Assembly (NCBI RefSeq): GCF_000308655.1
Contig: NZ_BAGC01000111.1
Coordinates: 1-64,000, forward strand
Direction: 5' to 3'
From: Nocardia niigatensis NBRC 100131
GTDB taxonomy: Bacteria; Actinomycetota; Actinomycetes; Mycobacteriales; Mycobacteriaceae
Length of the DNA stretch: 64,000 nt
The stretch's first letter is position 1; every line of letters begins with the position of its first letter. The translations under genes and the position numbers were made by a program. The notes beneath the pieces are model-generated. The model did no database searches, was not told the origin of the DNA, and was given only the letters and a program-made list of their open reading frames with translations. This document shows positions 46,268-54,391 of the stretch, in pieces.

Positions 46268-46286
46268 CCACTCCGTTGCGGAGTGG
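46268..46286 (-). promoter_or_regulatory. Hairpin in the pglW leader
   Basis: CCACTCCG and CGGAGTGG pair perfectly around 3 nt, ending 10 bp before the proposed pglW start codon. At that distance the stem could mask or space the ribosome binding site. Confidence 0.5.
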
Positions 46287-46290
46287 GCTG

Positions 46291-46314
46291 TGCAATCCAA
46301 TCGATTGGATTGCA
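46291..46314. promoter_or_regulatory. Perfect 24-bp palindrome upstream of pglW
   Basis: The half-site TGCAATCCAATC is followed directly by its exact reverse complement, centred between 46302 and 46303, in a locally AT-rich spot 34 bp before pglW and about 385 bp before the divergent DUF4365 gene. This is the expected shape of a dimeric repressor's operator. Which protein binds is unknown. Confidence 0.65.
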
Positions 46315-46698
46315 TTGAAGCAACACTATCGCGTGGACGGGACCGGCTAGGCCCACTCCGAGGCCGGTCATCGGGCAAACGGCTCACCCAGTTTCGGGTG
46401 CCTGTCCGGGCACTCATCAGCGGCCTGGCGATACGGCGTTCCGGGGCCACGTCCCCAGGGAGTCCCGATTGCCGCCACTGGCCGTGAAGGGTGGACACAA
46501 CGGCTGAGTGTGTCGGGTATCGGCGTCCGGTTGCGCGTGATGGATTTCCGGAGGTCGTCGCGCGGGCATGGTGGGCGGGATCCGGGTGCCTTCCCGGCGC
46601 GACTTCTGGGACCGATCAACCGGCAAACGCTCATGAGCCTGGGTTGCGTCGTGATTGAATTGGGTCATGAGGGGGCATCGGTCGAGGGGGTGGTGGTG
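46315..46698. other. Divergent promoter region between pglW and the DUF4365 gene
   Basis: About 380 bp without a credible gene on either strand; frames that are open lack codon bias or family similarity. It must carry the promoter for the DUF4365 operon and probably the outer part of the pglW promoter. Confidence 0.4.
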
Positions 46699-47262
46699 AT
46701 GGCTTCCGCACTCTCCCATGAACTTCCGGAAGGCTCGCTGCCGGTCAGCGCGATGAAGGAGGAGATCAGCGTCGCCTACGTCCATATGCTGGCCAGCGCG
46801 TGCGGGCTGAGCGTTGGACAGTGGACGCAGGACTACGACTGCAAGGATGTCACGCTGAGCTCGAGCGTAGACTACTGTCCACACCAGTACGGGCCGAAGA
46901 TCGACATCCAGCTCAAGTGCTCGGGCCAGGAATCAATCGATCGCCACGATACGATCGCCTGGTCCCTGGATTCGCGGTCGTATGACAAAATGTCTCGCCG
47001 CAATCGTTCGACACCCGCTCTGTTCTGTGTTCTGGTCGTGCCCTCAGAAGTCGGTCACTGGCTCCGGGCCGATCATGAGGGGCTGCTGGCGCGCAGCCAT
47101 ATGTATTGGATGTGGGGACACGAACTTCCCGCGCATCAGAAGCATCAACAGTCCCAAACTGTTCACCTGCCGAAGATTAATCTGCTTACACCGCAGTCCC
47201 TGCTGGTACTGATGGAGGAGGCGAGTAAATGGCAACCGGTACCGATTTCTTCGATTCACTGA
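46699..47262 (+). CDS. DUF4365 PD-(D/E)XK nuclease-like protein
   Basis: A 187-aa protein with the DUF4365 layout: KEEISVAYVHMLASACG (20-36) as the first helix with its glutamates, a middle acidic part (DYDCKDVTLSSSVDY), then PKIDIQLKCSG (66-76), in which D69, Q71 and K73 form the D..QxK version of the PD-(D/E)XK nuclease site. The C-terminus has FCVLVVPS and YWMWGHEL strands. DUF4365 proteins are often defence- or mobile-element-associated. The ATG at 46699 has GAGGGGGT upstream. It overlaps the next gene by 34 bp, so the two are tightly coupled. Divergent from BREX pglW. Confidence 0.7.
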   Translation: MASALSHELPEGSLPVSAMKEEISVAYVHMLASACGLSVGQWTQDYDCKDVTLSSSVDYCPHQYGPKIDIQLKCSGQESIDRHDTIAWSLDSRSYDKMSRRNRSTPALFCVLVVPSEVGHWLRADHEGLLARSHMYWMWGHELPAHQKHQQSQTVHLPKINLLTPQSLLVLMEEASKWQPVPISSIH

Positions 47263-48425
47263 TCGAGCACGGTGAGGTGCTGACTCCCTCGAACATTGCC
47301 CAGTTCCTCGCGACGCACAACTGGACCTGCCGGGCAGATCGACAGTTCGATCAGGTGTGGGTGTTCGGTGAGCAGGTCGATGGCCGGCCCGCCTCGGTCC
47401 TGTTGCCGCGGGAGCCGTCGTTCGTGGACTACCAGAAGCGACTTCGGGAGGCGCTGGTCGAGGTCTCGCGGATCTATGACCTCGCTATTCCACAGTTGGC
47501 GGAGAAGGTCGCCTCGGTGCGAGCGGACCTGTTCCTGGTGCGAGTCGATCAGGCCATGCCGGATGGGACGATTCCACTTCGGCAGGCGACCGCCCTGCTC
47601 GAGAGCATCGACCAGATGATGCGCGTTTCCGCCATGGCGGCATACAACCCGCAGTCGACGGGGCGCGGTCGAGTACCGGACGTGGTCTCGGACTTTCTCA
47701 ACGACGACGTCAGGATGGGCCACACCAAGAAGGGCAGCTTCATTGTCACAGTCGCCGCCCGCATCGATGATTCCGATTGGCGTCGTGGGGGTTCGACGAC
47801 CGGGGCAGCCGCGACGCCTGATCATCGGCCGAGTTTCACTCGTCAAGTGATGACGAAGCTCGCGCAAAGTTTGGAGACGACAAGACAATTCGCTGCGGAC
47901 AGCGATGCCTTTGCTGATGTCGACGACGCTATCGGACAGGGGCTGCGCCTCCCGATGGTGCAGGCATTGCAGGAGATCGGTGGTGCAGACGGGCTGCGCG
48001 CTCTGGACTTGTCATTCGAATGGGCCGCGGCCGAACCTCAACGAAGCCTGGTGCCGACACGAGTGACCCTCGACCGGGCGGTGATCGATGTACTTCCCGA
48101 GATCGAGATGCGATTGGCCCGGAAATACGAGCCCGAGCGCCTCACCGTGGTCGGTCCGGTACTGGAACTCAAGCGAGCCGACGAGATAGTCGAAGCAGCC
48201 GAGGGCGTTCAGGGCGAGATAGTTCTTCGTGCCGATGTCGGCGGACGTTCCCGGAGGATCACGGTCCCGTTGATCGGAGCGGACTACGACTGGGCGGTCC
48301 GTGCACACTTGGCGCGCCTGCCCTTCACCGCCACGGGCGAATTGGGGAAGAAGGGCAATGCCTGGCGGCTCAACGACCCGATCGAGGTGGATCGATCGTT
48401 CCTGGAGTTCCGGCTCGGGGGATGA
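47229..48425 (+). CDS. Unrecognised 398-aa partner of the DUF4365 protein
   Basis: A 398-aa protein with no family I can name. It opens with a mixed domain (NIAQFLATHNWTCRADRQF, then QVWVFGEQ and ASVLLPREPSFVDYQKRLRE), followed by a strand ADLFLVRVDQAMPDGTIPL, a helical middle (SFTRQVMTKLAQSLETTRQF) and a C-terminal beta-rich region ending EVDRSFLEFRL. It has no membrane segment or signal peptide. The ATG has a long GGAGGAGG ribosome binding site inside the DUF4365 gene, and the 34-bp overlap means the pair is one unit. A short homologous scrap lies at 51585-51670, so the gene has relatives nearby. Confidence 0.55.
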   Translation: MATGTDFFDSLIEHGEVLTPSNIAQFLATHNWTCRADRQFDQVWVFGEQVDGRPASVLLPREPSFVDYQKRLREALVEVSRIYDLAIPQLAEKVASVRADLFLVRVDQAMPDGTIPLRQATALLESIDQMMRVSAMAAYNPQSTGRGRVPDVVSDFLNDDVRMGHTKKGSFIVTVAARIDDSDWRRGGSTTGAAATPDHRPSFTRQVMTKLAQSLETTRQFAADSDAFADVDDAIGQGLRLPMVQALQEIGGADGLRALDLSFEWAAAEPQRSLVPTRVTLDRAVIDVLPEIEMRLARKYEPERLTVVGPVLELKRADEIVEAAEGVQGEIVLRADVGGRSRRITVPLIGADYDWAVRAHLARLPFTATGELGKKGNAWRLNDPIEVDRSFLEFRLGG

Positions 48426-48444
48426 TCGAACGGCGGCTCGACAT

Positions 48445-48661
48445 GATCACGGTGTTCGATCGTTCGCTCTGCTCGAATTCCCGCCGCTGCCAGGCAAGTT
48501 GGTCGAGCCGCCCATCGTCTATGTCGATGGCTACGAGGATCGCCTTCCTCGGAGGCTGCGCGCGCTCGGTCGGGGTTGGGGACTCGAAAGATCCGACCGG
48601 TCCCGAGCTGGTGTTCTCCGCAGACCAGTGGGACAGCTTCCTCGCCAGCGGGATCTGGTGA
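48445..48661 (+). pseudogene. Fused remnants of a DUF5753 gene and a DUF397 gene
   Basis: One frame reads LVEPPIVYVDGYEDRL, matching the end of DUF5753 regulators (PTIVYVESYMGAM in the intact copy at 37.7 kb). Another frame then gives IAFLGG and, to the stop, SKDPTGPELVFSADQWDSFL, the C-terminal half of DUF397. The middle of both genes is deleted, so this is a collapsed copy of the DUF5753-DUF397 pair. Confidence 0.7.
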
Positions 48662-49172
48662 GGCTGACCGGGTTTCGCGACCGAACTGATGCCGATATGT
48701 GGTGGCGGCGCATGAGTGCCGACCTATGCGAGGACGAGATGGCGCGCGACGCGAACGAATCGTTCCCAGGCTGCAACGCTGCGCAGCAATCAGCGGGTTC
48801 AGCGTTGTCCGTGGCTGAGGGCCCGAAACCTTGCGTTCGTTGTGGATCAGGATCAGGTCGATGACCTCGGCGAATCCTTGACGGGTGTCGTCAACGATCC
48901 GGGCGAATGCCTCTCTGTGCTCGCCGGTCAGCTGGCGTGCTTTCCCCATGGTTCCCCGTTTCGTAAGCACCGATCGGTCGAGTGCATGCGCGACGAGGCC
49001 GTAGCAAATCGATGTGCCTGTTGTAGAGCACTTTTGGAACTGCCGTATCTCGGCGGGGGAGTTCGCGTCGCAGTGCGCCGGAACGCGAGTGGAACGAGTG
49101 GTCTGGATGCCCGAATGACGCGGAATACGCTGTCTCCGAGCGATTTCGGATGCGTGACGCTAGCCTGATGAC
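48662..49172. other. Stretch without an intact gene
   Basis: About 510 bp before the RNase HI gene. On the minus strand a frame around 48770-48952 (ATG after a short leader, reading GKARQLTGEHREAFARIVDD) has mild coding character but then degenerates; it may be another scrap. Nothing else is seen. Confidence 0.3.
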
Positions 49173-49901
49173 GTGGAGGTCGAGATCTATACCGATGGCG
49201 CGTGTAGTCCGAATCCGGGTCCGGGCGGGTGGGGTGCCGTGCTTCGGTTCGGTAGCCACGAAAAGGACATCTACGGTGGGGATCCGGGGCCGACGACCAA
49301 CAACCGGATGGAATTGACGGCGCCGATCGAAGCGCTCGAGCGGCTTACACGCGCCTCGAAGGTCCGGGTGTACACCGATAGCACGTACGTCCGCGACGGC
49401 ATCACCGCGTGGGTACGGAAATGGCAGGCCAACGGGTGGATGACTGCGAAGAAGGAGCCTGTCAAGAATGCCGACCTGTGGCAGCGGCTGGCGGCTGCCT
49501 GCGCGCCACACGAGGTCGAGTGGGAATGGGTGAAGGGGCATGCTGGGCACCCCGAGAACGAACGGGCTGACCGACTGGCCGTTCGCGGTGCACAGGAGGC
49601 CGGCGCGGTCGGCGAGCAGCCAGCCAAGACCGTCCGCCGAGATCGCGCGGTCCGCAAACCCACCACAGTGACCGGTGAGCGCTGTCGGGCCACCACCAAG
49701 GCAGGCGTTCCCTGTCCGACCGACGCGGGATCGTCGGGGCTGTGCCACATTCACGACCCCGCTCTGCAGTGCGGGGCCAGGAATGCGAAGGGACGGCCCT
49801 GCGGTATCGCGACTGGCGGCGGCCGATGCAAGAGCCACCAGGGGGCTGAGCGCATGCCTGAAGTCGATGCCCAGCCAGAACTCGGCCTACTTGATCTCTA
49901 G
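49173..49901 (+). CDS. rnhA: Ribonuclease HI with zinc-knuckle tail
   Basis: A 242-aa protein whose first 145 residues are a full RNase HI: YTDGACSPNPGPGGWG with Asp8, NNRMELTA with the catalytic Glu near 46, VYTDSTYV with Asp near 68, and VKGHAGHPENERAD with the His and last Asp. It removes RNA from RNA-DNA hybrids. The C-terminal 80 residues carry two Cys/His blocks (CRATTKAGVPC then GLCHIHDP; CGARNAKGRPC then GGRCKSH) that look like small zinc knuckles and may add nucleic-acid binding. The GTG start is chosen because the family begins (V)EIYTDGAC. It stands alone in a remnant-rich stretch. Confidence 0.9.
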   Translation: MEVEIYTDGACSPNPGPGGWGAVLRFGSHEKDIYGGDPGPTTNNRMELTAPIEALERLTRASKVRVYTDSTYVRDGITAWVRKWQANGWMTAKKEPVKNADLWQRLAAACAPHEVEWEWVKGHAGHPENERADRLAVRGAQEAGAVGEQPAKTVRRDRAVRKPTTVTGERCRATTKAGVPCPTDAGSSGLCHIHDPALQCGARNAKGRPCGIATGGGRCKSHQGAERMPEVDAQPELGLLDL

Positions 49902-50029
49902 AGTGATCGCCTTCGTTTGGGGCGTGAGTGCTGAGAACTCCTGCGTGGCGCCGGAAGGCAGCCTCCTCCGCGGCTTCGGGTGCATGTCGCTACCTTTCGC
50001 TTCCCGCCGGTGCTGTGGCGCAGCGTATT

Positions 50030-50533
50030 TCAGTTCTGCATGAGGCTGCGGAGGTTGTCGAGCCCGATCTTGGCGTCGGGGAGATTCCTGAATGCGAGAA
50101 TATTCCTCGTCTGTACGGTGATCGGTTCGATGCCCTCGAGTTGGTTTCTCTGAACTCGTCTTCGATCTCGTTCCTCGTTGTCGAGCTCCTCATCGAGTTT
50201 CCAGACGACCTGGTCGAGCCGGTCCTTCGCCTCGATCAGGTCGAGTACGCCGTCGGCCTCGGCACGGGCGATGATCGCCTCGTAATCCGGGACCGCGCCA
50301 GCGGCGGCACACTCCGATTCGATTGCCGAATCGAGTTCGGCGAGTTCGGAATCGGCGCCTTCGATGTGCTCCCGCAGTTCAGCGATCTGCGTCTGGTAGG
50401 CAGGGAGTTGCCGGAGGGCGGCCTCGGCGAGCGCGATGCGTTGGGTGAATCGGCCCGCGTCGGCGTCGACACTTTCCAGCTCGTCTCCGAGCTCCGTGAT
50501 GGCGGCCATGTTCTTCTCGATGGCGTCGACCAC
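50030..50533 (-). CDS. Coiled-coil protein, start uncertain
   Basis: About 167 aa that are almost entirely helical and charged, with long heptad-like runs (TELGDELESVDADAGRFTQR, then AYQTQIAELREHIEGADSEL and DQVVWKLDEELDNEERDRRR). There is no catalytic motif. The frame is open upstream to about 50950 but that part is not coding-like beyond about 50650; the GTG at 50533 is an arbitrary choice and the gene may be the 3' end of a longer SMC-like or structural protein. Function unknown. Confidence 0.35.
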   Translation of the reverse strand: MVDAIEKNMAAITELGDELESVDADAGRFTQRIALAEAALRQLPAYQTQIAELREHIEGADSELAELDSAIESECAAAGAVPDYEAIIARAEADGVLDLIEAKDRLDQVVWKLDEELDNEERDRRRVQRNQLEGIEPITVQTRNILAFRNLPDAKIGLDNLRSLMQN

Positions 50534-50795
50534 GCCGGCCAGGCTTGGGCACTCGGCGAAGTTCTGATCGAGCTCAGCCCTTCTCCGCGGCAGCCGTGTT
50601 CGGCGGTCCTGTTCTGGCCTGCGAGCAAGATCGAGCTCGCGGCTGGGCTGTAAGTCGGTCGGACGGCGTGATCGTCGAAAGCCGTTGCAGCCCTGGGGCT
50701 CAAGCGACACAGCGCAGCGCGGGACAGGTGTGGGTGTACCGGGTCCGGGACGATCACGGTTCAGTGGTATGGCGCAGTCAGAAGACGACATCAAG

Positions 50796-51221
50796 TCAGC
50801 GCGACATGCAACCATGACAGGTCGGGAGGCCATCCTCGGGTGCGCGCAGCGACCCGCAATAGCGGCAGTAGCCGAAGGTGCTACGGCGGATCTTGAGCAG
50901 GGAGGCGATCTGTGGGCGCAGCCTCGCCACGTCGACCGGTGCATGGATTGGGACCTCATTCGTGACGCTCAGGACACGGACAAACCCGTGCCACTCGAAA
51001 ATGGTTGTGCCGAGGGAGATCGCGGTATTCGATGGTGTCGCGCTGACTTTGAAGGCCAACTGCGCAGGGGCGCCGAACAAGAAGATAGATGCATGTGTCG
51101 AATCCGCACCCTGATCGAAGGCCGCGGCATGCGCGGTCGAGAAGCCGGAGTTCCGCTGGTCCGCGTTCGTCCAATGCACACCGAACAGGTCTATGAAGGT
51201 TTGCTTATCGAGATCGGTCAA
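50796..51221 (-). pseudogene. Hypothetical protein with C-terminal zinc motif, probably decayed
   Basis: About 141 codons of well-ordered sequence: FIDLFGVHWTNADQRNSGFSTAHAAAF, then GTTIFEWHGFVRVLSV, RPQIASLLKIRR, and a zinc-like end (YCRYCGSLRAPEDGLPTCHGC). It recalls a common actinobacterial hypothetical family of about 150-170 aa that ends in C..CA...GVV(Y/F). Here a TGA stops it after CMSR, and the same frame then reads LDVVF before another stop, so the true end seems cut by a nonsense codon. The 5' side lacks an ATG/GTG; the only start is a TTG, and a stop lies 22 codons further upstream. Confidence 0.4.
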
Positions 51222-51398
51222 TTCGGTGAGTACGGCAAGGGGTGTGTCCCCGGCATCTGGCGGCAGTATGACGACTCCGGGTTAGTGTGGGCGGCAGTCG
51301 ATTTCGACATCGGAATCGTATGAGGTTGAGGTGTGCGGCTGTCCGGTTCAGGCCACCTACGAATCGGCTCGGGGATCGGAGTCGGCAACTCCAACGAC

Positions 51399-51480
51399 CA
51401 AGCCTGGCACCACCGCTACGATGCGGCTGGTCGTCTCGTCTCTTAAACGGACAACACCGGCGCGACCACCGACTACACCG
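51399..51480 (+). pseudogene. Orphan Rhs/YD-repeat fragment with in-frame stop
   Basis: The frame reads QAWHHRYDAAGRLVS, then TAA, then TDNTGATTDYTG. RYDAAGRLVSRTDNTGA-type sequence is a textbook YD/Rhs repeat. No other part of an Rhs gene is present, so this is a scrap of a lost Rhs gene 37 kb from the intact one. Confidence 0.7.
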
Positions 51481-51584
51481 GCATATTCCCTGGTGAACAC
51501 CAGTTCGCCCGAGCCTGCAACAATCTTGATCGGACCCGATAGCCGAAGTCACCCATTACCCCGGCCTGGACCGGCCATACGGGC

Positions 51585-51670
51585 GGTCGAGGTGGCTGAG
51601 GCGTATGACCACCGGTCGAGTTTCACTCGCCAATTGATGACGAAGCTCGACATGGATCGATCGTTTCGGG
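51585..51670 (+). pseudogene. Scrap related to the 398-aa partner gene
   Basis: The frame reads YDHRSSFTRQLMTKLDMDRS, close to DHRPSFTRQVMTKLAQSLE in the 398-aa protein at 47229-48425. About 30 of 34 bases match across the core (47828-47861 versus 51616-51649). It is too short to say more than that a second copy, or part of one, once existed here. Confidence 0.5.
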
Positions 51671-51698
51671 CGTTCGGCTTCGGGGATGGCCGATCGGA

Positions 51699-53384
51699 TC
51701 AGCAACCATCCTGGGCCACGACCACGCGATACGGCAGATTGCTCGGAACCACGCGAATCCTGCTGATTGTCGTATGGTTCGAATCGCTGATCGTCCGGTC
51801 GCCGATGAGGAGTTGGCGAGTGGTCTGGCCGATGATCCAGATCGGCTGGTCCACGTTGTTGACGGTTATGCAGGCCGGGTAGCGGGTGCCGCCAGCCGTG
51901 GTGGTCTGTTCGACGGTGATGATCTGGGCTGTTCGGAGCGACGGGCCGAGACCGGCGAGGACCATGGCTGCGGCGGCGAAGGTGAGCACCATCGCGAATC
52001 CGGACCGGGTGAATCGGGGCAGCCGTGGCGAGTACAACCAGCACAGACCCAGCGGCAGCGCCGACAATGCCAGGCACACCAGGAAGACCGACGCGTTGAC
52101 GAGGGCGTCATGCCAACCGATCTCGAACGCGAGCCCCGGATAGCCCAGCTTCTTGTAGAAGAGGTACGACGGCATCCGGAGGATGACACCGCCGAGCCCA
52201 GTCAGGACGATCGACAAACCGACGCGCTGGACCAGTCGTCGCACTTCGGAGCGTGGCCGAGCACGCCACATGTCGGCGGCCAATACCCAGAGCAGCAGGA
52301 GCCCGGCGGTGATCATGAGTGAGACGATGTCCTGGCGCCCGTACCAGAGATCGCTGCCAAGCACGGCCAGGACCGTGCCGGCCAGCACAGCGCAGATGGT
52401 CCCGCATAACAGCGTCCCGAGCGCCCAGCACACCATGATCGCCCGATGCCGTCTGCGGCCTATGAACATCTCGGCGTCAGCCGGGTCGGCAGCTTCCCAG
52501 AGTGAGGTTTGCCAGCGCGAGTACCCGCATGGCAGATCGGCGTCGAAGCGGTGAACCAGGATGCGGGTGAACATATTCGTTGTTCCGAGGACTGCAGCCA
52601 AGAGGGCGATGCCTCCGATCAGTACGATCAGGATCAGTCCGTCGGACTGGGGCAGACCGCTCGATCGCGTTATCCGCACACGCCACACGAAGGTGACAGC
52701 GAGGCTCAGCACGAAAACCATGAGCAGCAAGGTCAGGCGATACCGCAGGAATCCAGCGGCCTCCTTATCGACGAACGTGCGGCCTATCCTCCCGGCCCAT
52801 GCCGGAACACAGCGTCGCGACCAGCCCGCGATCCACAAAGCGCCCGTTTCGAGCTTGCCGCAGAGCTTGTCGAAGCCATCCAGGACGTTGCGTGCCGCTG
52901 CCCGGCGCAGTCTGTCGAGGACGGTTTCCTCGCCCGTCGGTGAGAGCGGCGCGGGCGCAACCGCTTCCGACCTCACCACGGACACATCCGCGAGCACCGC
53001 GACCGGCCGCTCGTCGTAGACAAGCCCCTGGAGCGTGGGACTCTCGTAGGCGAATCGCATCGATGCGTATCGAATTCGTTCCAGAGCCACGCGCTCGATG
53101 GTTGCCGCCGAGTGGCAGTCGGCCAGGGCGACCTGAAGCCGCTGCGAGATCTCCTCCGCGGTCGCCCGCGTCGCGGTACCACGGACCACGCGCACGTATC
53201 TGTCCGGATTCGCACGGGACTCGTTCAGCCACACCCACCCGAGGGCCGTCAGCCGCTCACGCGCGCGGCCGCGATCGGCAGCTGATCCCGAAATCTCAAC
53301 GTGGCAGCGGATTCTTGCCAGCAGCATGTCGATCAGATAATGGCCGTCATAGGCCATCGTGTTCCGAAATCCGTTGAGCCCCAC
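51699..53384 (-). CDS. Polytopic membrane protein of unknown family
   Basis: A 561-aa protein. The first 210 residues are a soluble helical domain (MAYDGHYLIDMLLARIRCHV near the start). The rest has about seven or eight membrane segments, for example YRLTLLLMVFVLSLAVTFVW, LILIVLIGGIALLAAVLG, AIMVCWALGTLLCGTICAVL, LMITAGLLLLWVLAADM, SVFLVCLALSALPLGLCWLY and FAMVLTFAAAAMVLAGL. The C-terminal 85 residues are extracytoplasmic or soluble (TVEQTTTAGGTRYPACITVN), with a Cys there and at the end. I use the GTG at 53384 because of AGGGGGAGAA just upstream; the frame is open far beyond it but arginine-rich. No family recognised. Confidence 0.6.
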   Translation of the reverse strand: MGLNGFRNTMAYDGHYLIDMLLARIRCHVEISGSAADRGRARERLTALGWVWLNESRANPDRYVRVVRGTATRATAEEISQRLQVALADCHSAATIERVALERIRYASMRFAYESPTLQGLVYDERPVAVLADVSVVRSEAVAPAPLSPTGEETVLDRLRRAAARNVLDGFDKLCGKLETGALWIAGWSRRCVPAWAGRIGRTFVDKEAAGFLRYRLTLLLMVFVLSLAVTFVWRVRITRSSGLPQSDGLILIVLIGGIALLAAVLGTTNMFTRILVHRFDADLPCGYSRWQTSLWEAADPADAEMFIGRRRHRAIMVCWALGTLLCGTICAVLAGTVLAVLGSDLWYGRQDIVSLMITAGLLLLWVLAADMWRARPRSEVRRLVQRVGLSIVLTGLGGVILRMPSYLFYKKLGYPGLAFEIGWHDALVNASVFLVCLALSALPLGLCWLYSPRLPRFTRSGFAMVLTFAAAAMVLAGLGPSLRTAQIITVEQTTTAGGTRYPACITVNNVDQPIWIIGQTTRQLLIGDRTISDSNHTTISRIRVVPSNLPYRVVVAQDGC

Positions 53385-53606
53385 TTCTCCCCCTGGGTCC
53401 TGTCGCGATCTGGGGTTCGTTTCGCAGAGGTTATGCGCAGCCACCGACAACCGGCTCGCCGCCTGCCATGAGCAGGCAGGAGCCGCAGCGTGGACCGGCA
53501 GGCGGCGACGGGCTGTGCGGCGCGCGTGCCTCCTGTGATGTCCTGTGCCGCAGGTGATGTCTGCCACACTGGTAGCGGCTCTGAAGGTGCGCTCGGGGAG
53601 GTTGTG

Positions 53607-53918
53607 TTGGCGGAATTCTGCGCTGTGCCGTCGGAGGCGGCGGACGAGAGGGTACTGCTCGAGTTTGCTCACACGTACGACCTGTACCGGCAGGGCCGTG
53701 GTCTCGGTGATGTCGAGGTGATCGTGCGGGAGTTGCGGGTCGCTTGGGAAAGGACGCGGGAACTGCCGGACGATCTGTCCGTGCTGCGCGGATGCCTGTT
53801 CTATCAGGCCAAGGCGCACTACTTCGACGGTGGATTGACCCGCTTCGACACACCATTCGTGCGTGGTCTCGTGGGCCGAATCCGAGCGCTCGCGGGAGAT
53901 ACGGTGGAGGTCTGCTAG
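53607..53918 (+). CDS. Small hypothetical protein
   Basis: A 103-aa, mainly helical protein (ADERVLLEFAHTYDLYRQGR, then DVEVIVRELRVAWERTRELP, then LRGCLFYQAKAHYFDGG). The TTG at 53607 is preferred because GGGGAGG lies five bases upstream. No family is recognised. It is divergent from the polytopic membrane-protein gene. Confidence 0.45.
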   Translation: MAEFCAVPSEAADERVLLEFAHTYDLYRQGRGLGDVEVIVRELRVAWERTRELPDDLSVLRGCLFYQAKAHYFDGGLTRFDTPFVRGLVGRIRALAGDTVEVC

Positions 53919-53934
53919 CCGCCGCAGCGACTCC

Positions 53935-54184
53935 TCAGCGCTTGACGGAGTGAGCAGTGCTGTTGTGCGTGCGGACCACGGTGCGGGCGCCATGGGATTT
54001 GTGGCGCCGGTAGTTGTTCTCGCGCTCGATGCGGGAGGTGATGGCCGCCACGGTCCATGCGGCGGGCGGGGGGCGGAGGGCGGGTGAGGAGCGGCAGGAA
54101 CCAGGTCAGGGCGCTGGTCAGGAAGTCCAGGTTCTCCACCGGTTCGACCAGGCAGAGCGCCGGGTTGTTCGGGTTGGGCGGAGA
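53935..54184 (-). pseudogene. Frameshifted gene fragment
   Basis: One frame reads NPNNPALCLVEPVENLDFLT and SALTWFLPLLTRPPP; the next frame then gives AWTVAAITSRIERENNYRRH and ends GARTVVRTHNSTAHSVKR. The shift falls in a run of C residues (54055-54072), a typical place for indels or sequencing errors. Both halves have good codon bias, so this was one gene. Family unknown. Confidence 0.4.
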
Positions 54185-54300
54185 CTATGCGGGTTCGCCC
54201 GCCGAGGGACCAGCGTGGATCGCGCGCATCCGGGCGGGCCGCGCTGAACCACGACCACCCATGGCTCCGCTGCGCGGCGATGTCGCACCCCTCCGCTACT

Positions 54301-54391
54301 GTGATCCACGCGGCCCGCCGGGCACCGAAGTCAGCTTCGTCGCTGCCCCCACCCGCACGCCGATTTCGCGTGCCTAAGTGGGGAATACAAG
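54301..54391 (+). promoter_or_regulatory. Second copy of the structured DUF2075 leader
   Basis: Ninety-one bp nearly identical to 17816-17908, again ending at the GTG of a DUF2075 gene. GGGCA/TGCCC and CGAAG/CTTCG pair around a TCAG loop (TGACG in the other copy), and GCACGC (54355-54360) pairs with GCGTGC (54368-54373). The stems are the same while the loop changed. Confidence 0.55.
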
